Shown piece after piece: positions 7,064-18,000 of a stretch of DNA of 64,000 nucleotides. The position numbers and the translations under genes were made by a program. Position 1 is the first letter of the stretch. The number at the start of each line of letters is the position of its first letter. This stretch comes from Rhodospirillales bacterium. GTDB lineage: Bacteria > Pseudomonadota > Alphaproteobacteria > Rhodospirillales > Defluviicoccaceae. Below the pieces are notes generated by a model. The model was not told where the DNA came from and ran no database searches. It saw only the letters and a list, made by a program, of their open reading frames with translations. The stretch is from NCBI GenBank assembly GCA_016793925.1, contig JAEULH010000063.1:1-64000 (forward strand), given 5' to 3'.

Positions 7064-9030
7064 GTCGTCCGATCGCCGCTCCGCAGCGCCGGAAGACCGC
7101 GCTGCTGGCTGCCTTGTCCGTCGCCATCGCCCTGGCGCTGGCCGCTGTCGTCTGGCGCGAGGCGCCGCTGGTCGCGGCCGCGGACGGCGAGACCCTTGAC
7201 TGGCGCTTCCGCCTTCGCGGAGAGCTGGCGCCGGGCCCGGAAGTCCTCCTCGTCGCCATCGACGACCGCAGCGTCGGCGCCTTCGGCCGCTGGCCGATTC
7301 CGCGAGAGGTGCTGGCAGCGGCAGTCCGGGCGCTGACCAGGGACGGCGCGCGGGTGATCGCCTTCGACCTCCTGTTCGCCGATGCACAGCCGGCTGCTCC
7401 CGGAGCCGATCCGGATGGGGAGTTGGCGAACGCTGTTCGCGAAGCCAAGGCGGCGCTCGTCCCTTATGCGTTCGTCTTCAACGATGACGCCGGCGGCGCA
7501 GGCGCGCCGCCGTCCGTCGCCCGTTCGGCGTATCGCATCTACCGGCTGCCGGACCGGAACCGGCTCGCCACGTCTGTTGCGCCGCGCGGCCTGATCGCGC
7601 CAATCCCGGTCATCGGCGAGGCAGCCGCCGGCGCCGGTCACGTGAGCGTCGTCCTCGCCGACGATGGCAGCCTGCGCTTCGACCGCAGCGCCATCGTGTA
7701 CGGAGACGACCTTTATCCTTCCCTGCCGATCGAGGCGGTCCGCCTGTTTCGCGGCCTGTCCCGGGACGCCGTCGGGGTCCGTCTCGGCGACGGCATTTCG
7801 CTGGCTGGCGACCGCCTGCCCATCGACGCGGAGATGCGCCTCGCCGTCAATTACTATGGGCGGCGCGGAACGTTCCAAACCGTATCGCTCGCCGACGTCA
7901 TCGCGGCGCATCTTCCCGGGCCGGCGGCAACCGGCCGCATCGTTATCATCGGCGCGACCGCGACCGGGGTCGGCGACAGTTTCGTAACGCCCTTCAGCCG
8001 GACCCTGCCCGGCCCGGAACATTTCGCGACCGTCATCGACAACATCCTGCACCACCGCTTTCTCATTCGCGGCGAGCGCGCGCTGGCCTTCGACCTCCTC
8101 GCCATCGTCGCCGGAGCCCTGCTCGCCGCGGCCGCCGCTTCGATCCGTCGACCGCTGATCGCCATGGCGGCGGCGGCGGCCCTCCTTCTCGGTTGGGCCG
8201 CCGTGGCCCAGGCCACCTTCGTCTTCGGCCGGCTTTGGCTGAATGGCGTTTTCCCGACGTTGGCAATCATCCTGACCCTGAGCCTGGTCACGGCCATCCG
8301 TCTCGTCGGCGAGGGTCGCCTGCGCCGCGAGGCCGAACGCGAACGGACCAACCTCGCCCGATACGTCCCGGCCGCCTTCGCCGATCTGCTCGCCGGCGCC
8401 GACAAACCCTTCGGATCGGACAAGGTCCAGCAGGCGGCCGTGATGTTCGTCGACATGGTCGGCTTTACCCGCATCGGCGAGCAGCTTACGCCCCCCGAGC
8501 AGCTTGCCCTGCTCCGCGCCTTCCACAGGCGGGTCGAAGCCGTCATTTCCGCCCATGGCGGCACCATCGACAAGTTCGCGGGCGACGGCGCTTCGGCGAG
8601 CTTCGGCGCCCTCGGTCCGCAGGTCGAGGACGCCGCCCGGGCCTTGCGCTGCGCCCGCGCGCTGGCCGCCGATATCGCCGCCTGGGGCGCAAGCCATGCC
8701 GATCGCGCACAGGCGCCACGGATTGGCATCGGCCTGCACTACGGCCCGGTCGTGGTCGGCGAAATCGGCGGCGAGCGCCAGCAGCAGTTCACCGTCAGCG
8801 GCGATACGGTCAACATGGCAAGCCGGCTGGAGGCCCTGACCCGCAGTCACGGCGTCGTCATCATCGCCTCCGACGCTCTGGTCGAGTGCGCCCGTGCGGT
8901 CGGCGAAAGCGATGCGCTGGCGGGGTTCGTGCCGCTTCCCGACCAGGCGATTCGCGGCCGGACGCGTCCGTTCGCGGTTTGGGCCTGGCCAGCGCCAGCA
9001 AATGGCGAGGCCAGCGAGCCATCGGCCTGA
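7060..9030 (+). CDS. CHASE2-domain adenylate/guanylate cyclase
   Basis: A 656-residue membrane cyclase. One N-terminal helix (residues 12-30) leads into a periplasmic CHASE2 sensor (about 35-335, with LLVAIDDRSVGAFGRWP and IAFDLLFADA), then three transmembrane helices (about 340-415) and a class III cyclase domain (about 455-630). Catalytic metal-binding aspartates are in FVDMVGFTRIG (Asp near 465) and DKFAGDGASASFG; the purine-recognition segment is FTVSGDTVNMASRLE. It converts ATP (or GTP) to the cyclic nucleotide in response to periplasmic signals. The GTG start overlaps the FecR stop by 4 nt. Confidence 0.92.
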   Translation: MSRPIAAPQRRKTALLAALSVAIALALAAVVWREAPLVAAADGETLDWRFRLRGELAPGPEVLLVAIDDRSVGAFGRWPIPREVLAAAVRALTRDGARVIAFDLLFADAQPAAPGADPDGELANAVREAKAALVPYAFVFNDDAGGAGAPPSVARSAYRIYRLPDRNRLATSVAPRGLIAPIPVIGEAAAGAGHVSVVLADDGSLRFDRSAIVYGDDLYPSLPIEAVRLFRGLSRDAVGVRLGDGISLAGDRLPIDAEMRLAVNYYGRRGTFQTVSLADVIAAHLPGPAATGRIVIIGATATGVGDSFVTPFSRTLPGPEHFATVIDNILHHRFLIRGERALAFDLLAIVAGALLAAAAASIRRPLIAMAAAAALLLGWAAVAQATFVFGRLWLNGVFPTLAIILTLSLVTAIRLVGEGRLRREAERERTNLARYVPAAFADLLAGADKPFGSDKVQQAAVMFVDMVGFTRIGEQLTPPEQLALLRAFHRRVEAVISAHGGTIDKFAGDGASASFGALGPQVEDAARALRCARALAADIAAWGASHADRAQAPRIGIGLHYGPVVVGEIGGERQQQFTVSGDTVNMASRLEALTRSHGVVIIASDALVECARAVGESDALAGFVPLPDQAIRGRTRPFAVWAWPAPANGEASEPSA

Positions 9031-9338
9031 GGTCCGCCGGCATCAGGCTGCGACAATAATGCGACGCTTTTGCATGTAGTGTTGTCTGGTCCATATGTTG
9101 AAATGACAGGGGTCAAAGACCGCAACATGTTGCGCTGCATCCGCGTCGCATTCTTGACTTCCTGTGATCTCAATACGAAACTGTAACGTACACCTTGTGC
9201 ATCGTCGGTCATCGGCTTCCGCGAGACCGACGGAAGACAGGCAGAACCCTGCAACGAAGCTCGCATTACGTTCGCGTAGGGGCGCGGCAGGCGGCAAGCG
9301 AACGGTTCATGGCCGTCCGCGGACGCACGGAGGGTTGA
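9031..9338. other. Intergenic stretch, no gene seen
   Basis: About 308 bases without a convincing ORF. Composition is less GC-rich than the flanks. A TTGACT hexamer at 9154 could be the -35 element of a promoter serving the small ORF at 9339, but no good -10 box follows, so I do not call one. Confidence 0.3.
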
Positions 9339-9500
9339 ATGGCCGAGTTTGATGAGATGAGCCGGGTTCTCTGTCGCCACGATTGGCCGAGCCTCGACTG
9401 CTGGGTCGACTGCCTGGGTCGCCTGGCGGACCTCAGTGACGACGAAATCTGCGAACTCGATCGGCGCGCCCGCGCGGAGCCCCCCGCCGCCGCCGCTTAG
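9339..9500 (+). CDS. Small acidic protein of unknown function
   Basis: A 53-residue ORF from ATG 9339 with a strong ribosome binding site, GGAGG, 5 nt upstream. The sequence is soluble and acidic, contains three cysteines and three tryptophans (CRHDWPSLDCWVDCLG), then a DUF1127-like helical pattern LADLSDDEICELDRRARAE. The LxDLsDdEL.dl.R motif is like that of short DUF1127-type proteins, but the match is partial and I do not assign a family. It converges on the dehalogenase gene, 13 nt away. Confidence 0.6.
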   Translation: MAEFDEMSRVLCRHDWPSLDCWVDCLGRLADLSDDEICELDRRARAEPPAAAA

Positions 9501-9513
9501 GAGCGCCTTCTCG

Positions 9514-10188
9514 TTATGGCTCAAGCAGAGCCGTCAAATCCTTGGCCTCGCGGATCGCGCCAACATCGTGGTATTCCCGCGGCTGGCGCCTGCGGTTGAC
9601 CCACACGACCGAAAACCCGAAGGCGGCGGCGCCGGCGGCGTCCCACGCGTTCGAGGACTGGAACGACACCTCTTCCGCGGCAACGCAAAAGCGGTCGCAG
9701 GCGAGTTGGTAGACTCGCGGGTCGGGCTTGAAGATCCCGGCGTCCTCGACCGAAAGCACGGCGTCGAAGAGATGATCGAGGCCGGCCGAGCGGGTTGCGT
9801 CCGCCAGCATCGCGGGGCTGCCGTTCGAGAGGATGGCAAGGCGCGCCCCCTTGTCCTTCAGCGCCGCCAGAACCGACGGAACCTCCGGGTAGGCATCGAG
9901 GGCATCGTAGGCGTCGAGCAGCGGGCCGCGCAGGGCCGGGTCGATGCCGCCCGTGGCGGCCATGGCGTAGTCGAGTGCGTCCTCGGTCAGCAGCCGGAAA
10001 TCCCGATGTCGGCGATCGCGATGCGGCATCAGGCTGCGGACCCAGGAGTACTCCAACTGCTTGATCCGCCACAGCTCCGACAGCCGCTCGGCTTCGGGGC
10101 CGAGCCGCTCGCGCAGCCGCGCCACCGCGGAGTGGACATCGAACAACGTGCCGTAGGCGTCGAAGACGTAGACGGCGCGATCGGCCAT
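9514..10188 (-). CDS. Haloacid dehalogenase, type II (HAD superfamily)
   Basis: A 224-residue cytosolic enzyme that hydrolyses (S)-2-haloacids to (R)-2-hydroxyacids through an aspartyl ester. Motif I is VFDAYGTLFDVHS with nucleophile Asp10; the substrate arginine lies in RIKQLEYSW (residues 42-50); motif II is AILSNGSP; motif III lysine and partners are FKPDPRVYQLA; and SSNAWDAAGAAAFGF supplies the active-site Ser/Asn/Asp. These are specific to L-2-haloacid dehalogenases rather than generic HAD phosphatases. Natural substrate unknown. Monocistronic by position. Confidence 0.93.
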   Translation of the reverse strand: MADRAVYVFDAYGTLFDVHSAVARLRERLGPEAERLSELWRIKQLEYSWVRSLMPHRDRRHRDFRLLTEDALDYAMAATGGIDPALRGPLLDAYDALDAYPEVPSVLAALKDKGARLAILSNGSPAMLADATRSAGLDHLFDAVLSVEDAGIFKPDPRVYQLACDRFCVAAEEVSFQSSNAWDAAGAAAFGFSVVWVNRRRQPREYHDVGAIREAKDLTALLEP

Positions 10189-10289
10189 GGCAGGCGGCCT
10201 CCGGGCTTGTTGCGGGGCAGGCGCAGCCGCGACAGGCCCGCCGAAACCGGCCCCCGCAACGGAAAGACCGGGTCGGCGGGCCGCTCGTC

Positions 10290-12680
<2,391 letters not shown>

Positions 12681-13487
12681 ATGGATACGCTCGTCGCCCT
12701 GCAGGCCGTCTTCCTCGGCATTGTCGAGGGGCTTACTGAGTTCCTTCCGGTTTCGTCGACTGGGCACCTGATCCTCGTCGGCGACCTCCTCGGCTTCAAC
12801 GACGCCTCGAGCTCCGTCTTCGACGTCGTCATCCAGCTCGGCGCGATCCTGGCCGTCGTCGTCGGCTTCTTCCCCCGCCTCGCTCGCGTCGCGTTCACCC
12901 TGCACGAAGACCCCAGCTCGCGCCGCTTTGCCATCGCCGTGATCCTCGCCTTTCTTCCCGCGGCGGTTGTCGGCGTCTTCGCCCACGACTTCATCAAGGC
13001 CGTGCTGTTCTCCCCGCTGGTGGTAAGTGTCGCCCTGATCGTCGGCGGCGTCATCCTCGTCCTCGTCGAGCGGTTCGTCCCGAAGCCGCGGATCCACGAG
13101 GTGGAGGATTTCTCGGCCGGCCTCGCGCTGAAGATCGGCTGCTACCAGGTGCTCTCCATGATACCGGGGGTCTCGCGCGCCGGAGCAACCATCGTCGGTG
13201 CCCTGCTGCTGGGCGTCGACCGCAGAGCGGCGGCCGAATTCTCTTTCTTCCTCGCGATCCCAACGATGCTCGGCGCCTCGGCGCTCGACTTGTTCAAGAG
13301 CCGCGATCTCTTGACGATGAACGACGCCGGGGTCATCGCCATCGGCTTCGTCGCCGCGTTTGTCGCAGCCATGCTGGTGGTGCGCACCTTCGTCGCTTTC
13401 GTCGGCCGACACGGGTTCGCGCCGTTCGGCTGGTACCGGATCGTGATCGGGACACTGATGCTGATCCTGCTCGCCGTCCGACACTGA
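12681..13487 (+). CDS. uppP: Undecaprenyl-diphosphate phosphatase
   Basis: A 268-residue polytopic inner-membrane enzyme that dephosphorylates undecaprenyl pyrophosphate to recycle the lipid carrier for peptidoglycan and polysaccharide export. The two catalytic motifs are visible: EGLTEFLPVSSTGHLIL near the N-terminus (residues 18-34) and MIPGVSRAGATIVGALLLG in the centre. ATG 12681 gives the normal family length. The carrier it regenerates is needed by the surface polysaccharide locus at 27-46 kb. Also known as BacA. Confidence 0.96.
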   Translation: MDTLVALQAVFLGIVEGLTEFLPVSSTGHLILVGDLLGFNDASSSVFDVVIQLGAILAVVVGFFPRLARVAFTLHEDPSSRRFAIAVILAFLPAAVVGVFAHDFIKAVLFSPLVVSVALIVGGVILVLVERFVPKPRIHEVEDFSAGLALKIGCYQVLSMIPGVSRAGATIVGALLLGVDRRAAAEFSFFLAIPTMLGASALDLFKSRDLLTMNDAGVIAIGFVAAFVAAMLVVRTFVAFVGRHGFAPFGWYRIVIGTLMLILLAVRH

Positions 13488-13497
13488 GGCGAAGGCC

Positions 13498-13623
13498 TCA
13501 GGATTTCTGAATCGGGAGCTGTCTGAGCTTGCCGCCGGGGTTGGTGGGGAGCTGGAAGTCGGCGCCGCCGGCGATCAGGCTCGCCTGATCGATGATTTTT
13601 GGCCACTTGCGGCGGCTACTCAA
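13498..13623 (-). CDS. Doubtful 41-residue basic ORF after the receiver-PilZ gene
   Basis: A frame starting at TTG 13623, overlapping the stop of the receiver-PilZ gene by 8 nt in another frame, would encode a short basic peptide ending FQLPTNPGGKLRQLPIQKS. The amino-acid composition and GC-rich third positions look protein-like, but there is no ribosome binding site and it overlaps two hairpins. It may be a coupled small protein, a relic, or chance. Confidence 0.25.
   Translation of the reverse strand: MSSRRKWPKIIDQASLIAGGADFQLPTNPGGKLRQLPIQKS
13573..13600 (+). terminator. Rho-independent-like terminator downstream of uppP
   Basis: GATCAGG and CCTGATC form a 7-bp stem closed by CTCG, followed by GATGATTTTT with a five-T run ending at 13600. 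A smaller hairpin (TGAGGC/GCCTCA, 13485-13500) overlaps the uppP stop codon itself. Either could end uppP transcription. The first one lies inside the doubtful small ORF at 13498-13623. Confidence 0.6.
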
Positions 13624-14206
13624 CGAAGCGAACGCCGAGCTTGACGCCCTTGCGCCAGCGGATTTCGCAGCGCCGGACGGGTCCGTTCAGGATCTTGAGC
13701 ACGATCGGCCCCGGATCCTCGAACGCGTCCGCCGGCTGGATGCAAGCGCCGGAGGCCGAAATGTTCAAGACGGTGCAGTCCATGACGCACCGGGCGTCGC
13801 GGTAGACGATCTGGCCGGCCTTGAGGACTTTGTGGCGTACGCTGTCGCGCTCTGTTCTGCCGGCCGTTTCGGTCGACGCTTCGCCATCGCTGTCGCACGA
13901 GCGCGCGAGCCGCTGCAGCACCTCGGCGTAGGCCGTGCCGACAGGCTGATTGCGCATCCGAAGCAGGACCGGCGACCGGATTCCCGTCGCGTCAAGACGG
14001 GCAACCAGTTCGGCGCCCGTCTGGTCCGGCAGTGCAAAGGCCGACAAGATCAGGTCGTAATCTTCGAAGGCCAGGCGTTCAAGCGCAAGCTGTCCGGTCG
14101 ACACCGTGTCGCAGGTCGCACCGCCGCCGGCGATCAGCCGCTCGACGGCGGTGGCGGCGTCGCGATTGCTCTCAACTTGAAGAACGCGCACGAACAGGCG
14201 CTCCAT
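13616..14206 (-). CDS. Receiver-like domain fused to PilZ domain
   Basis: A 196-residue cytosolic protein. Residues 5-80 align by pattern with a response-regulator receiver of CtrA type (RVLQVESNRDAATAVERLI, then STGQLALERLAFEDYDLIL), but the phosphoacceptor Asp is replaced: the strand reads LILSAFALPD. Residues 118-196 form a PilZ domain (RDSVRHKVLKAGQIVYRD, NISASGACI), where the second c-di-GMP motif has Asn instead of the usual Asp (DxSxxG). It likely senses c-di-GMP or has become a protein-protein adaptor. Ends at 13616; no partner kinase is nearby. Confidence 0.8.
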   Translation of the reverse strand: MERLFVRVLQVESNRDAATAVERLIAGGGATCDTVSTGQLALERLAFEDYDLILSAFALPDQTGAELVARLDATGIRSPVLLRMRNQPVGTAYAEVLQRLARSCDSDGEASTETAGRTERDSVRHKVLKAGQIVYRDARCVMDCTVLNISASGACIQPADAFEDPGPIVLKILNGPVRRCEIRWRKGVKLGVRFVE

Positions 14207-14301
14207 TCACAGCCCGATCCTCTGCGCCCAGTCTAAGGCGGGACCGGTGAAGGAGACGCTAAAGCGTTCCTGTCGTTGCGAGAGCAGGAGGCGGACCGGC
14301 G

Positions 14302-14940
14302 CTACTTGCTAACCGGCTCGACCGCGATCGCGACAGCGTCCGTGAGGTAGGCGGTGATGGAGTCCCCGACGTTGACCATTCCCAGCATCTTCCTGGCTTC
14401 CTCGTCCTGGACGTTCAGGGTGTGGACCTTGCCGCCGGACTGATCGACAAGCGAGATCGTATGCGCCGAGGGGTCGACGCCGACCACGAGGCCGCTGAGG
14501 ATGATCTTCTGCGCGACCGCCGCGCCGGGCAGCGCACCGGGCTGCGCGCGCGCGGTCGCGACCGCGCTCATGTCGTCGGGCGCTCGCTGCCCCGCGGGAG
14601 CAATCACATAGACCGTGGAGTCGTAGTAGCGGACGACCACCTTGTCGCCGGGTCGCACCTGATCGAGATTGCGAACTTCCTTGCTGAGCTTGACGTTGAG
14701 CTCGTCACCATCGGGACCAACCAGGGTCGCCCTGCGGGCTGCGGCGTCGATGGACTTCACCGTCGCCTGCATGCTGCTGGCCTGGCTTTCACCGACGCCG
14801 CCGATGGCGGCTCCGTCTTGCGCCCGCGCGGGCGAAGCCAGCATCGGCGACAGGCTGATCGCCCCGGCGACGCCGAGGACGAGTGAAACGCCAGCGAGGC
14901 CCTGAAGCGTCCTGCCGAGCCTTGTCTTCGAGCTTGTCAT
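14302..14940 (-). CDS. Secreted repeat-domain protein, copy 1 (paralogue of 21799-22425)
   Basis: A 212-residue protein with a long signal peptide ending SPARAQDG, preceded by a GGGAGAGG ribosome binding site. The mature part has two related beta-rich units: residues 58-110 (ATVKSIDAAARRATLVGPDG, QVRPGDKVVVRYYDS) and 145-208 (VGVDPSAHTISLVDQSGG, VNVGDSITAYLTDAVA). The pattern suggests an internally duplicated small beta-barrel, DUF5666-like. A clearly related protein lies at 21799-22425, on the other side of the proline and DUF4410 genes. Periplasmic location is inferred; function unknown. Confidence 0.75.
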   Translation of the reverse strand: MTSSKTRLGRTLQGLAGVSLVLGVAGAISLSPMLASPARAQDGAAIGGVGESQASSMQATVKSIDAAARRATLVGPDGDELNVKLSKEVRNLDQVRPGDKVVVRYYDSTVYVIAPAGQRAPDDMSAVATARAQPGALPGAAVAQKIILSGLVVGVDPSAHTISLVDQSGGKVHTLNVQDEEARKMLGMVNVGDSITAYLTDAVAIAVEPVSK

Positions 14941-15028
14941 GTCCCTCTCCCCATATGCCCGCGCAAATGCTTTGCGCCGATCGTATGCGCATCTTCTTCG
15001 CCTGCGCGCCTATTGCAAGATCGAATAC

Positions 15029-18000
15029 TCAGGGCTCCTCGCCCAGAGACAGCAGCGACGCGTTGCCACCCGACGCGGTCGTGTCAACGCAAAGAGTTCG
15101 CTCGTGCATGAATCCCCCCAAATAGTGTGCGCAGCCCGCCGGCGACATGCCGCGGCCGAGATCTCCGTTGGGCTCCTCGGCAAAGAGGATCAACGGGATG
15201 ATCGGCCCGTCGCGGGCCGCCAGCGCGCGGTTGAGCACCGGCACAAGCGCATCCGGGCCTGCGTAAGCGAGGCCCGCAAGCTCCGGCGCGGCCGCGAGGT
15301 CTTCAACCGAGCCGTCGTCACCGACAGGAAGCAGGACCAGCGCGTCTTCGAGCACGCCACCGCCGATCACGGCGGCAACGGCCTCCGCCGCCAAGGTCGG
15401 ATTCGCATGCCACGCGACGACGCCGTTGCCTGCGGCAAGCGCGGCGGCGATCTGAGCGACGAATGGAACGAGGTCCAGCCCGTCGCCCAGGCTGAGACAG
15501 ATGACCACACCGCGTGGCGCATGCCGGATCTCGTTGCGCTCGCCGGTCGGCCCGGGCAGGGCATCCGGTTCGGCGAACTCCGCGCGGAGCTGGGCGCCGT
15601 AAAAGCGAACATAACGGGCCGCCTCTTCTCCGGCCGCGTTCGTTGCGAGCAGACGATCCGCGGCGCGTTCGAGACGATCGGCACGCACCTCGGCCGCCAT
15701 TGCAGCCCACGCACGGCCGCCTTCCCCGGCCGTTCGCATCGCCGCGGCAAGACCGGCGCGGGCAAAGCGGACGATGGGCGTCGGCCCGCGTCCGCTCGCT
15801 GACCGCGCTTCGCTGGGCGTCGCAACGCCCTCGCGCGCAGGCCGATACGTCGAGAAGCGCCGCAGGTACATTGGCCCCCCGGCCTTCGGCCCGGTGCCGG
15901 AGAGCCCCTGGCCGCCGAACGGCTGGACACCGACCATCGCGCCGATCTGGTTGCGGTTGACGTAGGTGTTGCCGACGCGGGTGCGGCCGAAAATCCTGCG
16001 CCAGGTCTGATCGATGCGCGTCTGCACGCCGAGCGTCAGGCCATAGCCGGTGTCGTTGATCGCGGCGAGGACATCGTCCAGGCGATCGGCCCGGTAGCGG
16101 ATCACGTGCAGCACCGGGCCGAAAACTTCCCGCTGCAGACGCGAGAGCCGATCGATCTCGACCAGCGTCGGGGCGAAGAAGGTTCCGCGGCTCGTATTCG
16201 GCCCGAGCCGCGCGCGCGCGAGGATCCGGGCTTCGCGCTCCATGCGCGTGACGTGACCGTTGAGCATGTCGCGGGCGTCGGCATCGATGACCGGGCCGAT
16301 GTCGGTCGCGAGCAGCGCCGGATCGTCGATGACAAGCTCGTCCATCGCCCCGGCCAGCATCCTCAGCAGGCCATCGGCGATATCCTCCTGGACAAACAGC
16401 ACGCGGAGCGCCGAGCAGCGCTGGCCGGCGCTCTGGAAGGCGGAGACAAGCGCGTCGCGCGTGACCTGCTCGGGCAACGCCGTCGAGTCGACGATCATGG
16501 CGTTCTGCCCGCCGGTCTCGGCGATCAGGGTCGCCGGCGGTCCGTCCCGGCGGGCCAGCGTGCGGTTGATCTGCCACGCAACCTCGGTGGAGCCGGTGAA
16601 GGCGACCCCCGAGATCCGTGGATCGGCAACCAGCGGCGCGCCGACGCGCGCGCCATCGCCCGGAAGCAAATGCAGCACGTCGCCGGGGATGCCGGCTGCG
16701 AGGAGGATGCGCACAGCCTGGGCGGCGATCAGCGGCGTCTGTTCGGCCGGCTTGGCGAGAACCGCGTTGCCGGCGACGAGCGCTGCCGTCACCTGGCCGG
16801 TAAAGATGGCGAGAGGGAAGTTCCACGGGCTGATGCAGGCGAAAAGGCCGCCGCCGCCCAGCGTCACTGCCCGAACGCCGTCGCCGCCGACCGGGAGCGG
16901 CAGCGGCCGTTCCAGGTCCGCCCGCGCGCGCGCCGCGTAGTAGCGGCAAAAATCGACCGCCTCGCGCACCTCGGCGACGGCATCGGCAACGGTCTTGCCG
17001 GCCTCTGCAATGCACATCGCCATCAACGCCGGCATCTCGCGTTCGAGCCGGTCGGCGGCGCGATCGAGGCAGGCGGCGCGCTCGTCGACGGGTGTCTCCG
17101 CCCACTGCGGCGCCGCCGCCGCGGCGATCTGGAGCGCTCGGGCCACGTCATCCGCCGTCGCCTCGGTGACGCTGCCGACGGTTCGCGCCGCGTCCGAGGG
17201 CGAAGCCACGGCCCGGCCGCCGGCGCCGCCCTCTCCGATCTCACCGCCGCCGATCAGCGGCGCAGCCGTCCATGGCCCGCGGCCGGCGGCGGCCATGTTC
17301 TCGGCCAGGACCGCAAGCCGCGAACGATCGGCCAGATCGATGCCGGCGGAGTTGAGTCGCTCCGGCAGGAACATCGCCCGCGGCTCTGGAATGCGCGGAT
17401 GCGGCACATGGGCAAGACTGCGCACCCGGGCGATGGGGTCGGCGACGATCTCGTCGACGGGCAGCCGGTCGTCCTGGATGCGGTTGACGAAGGAGCTGTT
17501 GGCCCCGTTTTCGAGCAGGCGCCTGACGAGGTAGGCAAGCAGGTCTTCGTGCTGACCGACCGGAGCGTAGATGCGACAGCCGACCCCGACCCCATCCTTC
17601 TCGATGAGCTGCTCGTAAAGGCCATCCGCCATGCCGTGCAGCCGCTGGAACTCGTAATCCCGCCGACCGCCGGCATACTCGAGCACAGCGGCGATCGAGT
17701 GGGCATTGTGGGTCGCGAACTGTGGATAGAAGGCGTCCCTTTCCGCAAGCAGCATGCGCGCGCAGGCAAGGTAGGACACATCCGTCAGGGCCTTGCGGGT
17801 GAATACGGGATACCCGGGCAGGCCGAGTTCCTGGGCGCGTTTGATCTCCGCATCCCAGTAGGCGCCCTTGACCAGCCGCACCATCAGCCGGCGCCTGGCC
17901 TTTCGCGCGGTTTCCGCCAGCCACTCGATGACGTGGGGCGCGTTCTTCTGGTAGGTCTGGACAACGACCCCGAGGCCGCCCCAGCCCGCAAGAGAGCGCT

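Noticed and set aside
7000-8850. Very long minus-strand open frame (over 600 codons) opposite the cyclase gene
   Set aside because: It is a GC-bias shadow, rich in Arg, Gly and Asp without recognisable motifs, opposite a gene with clear CHASE2 and cyclase domains.
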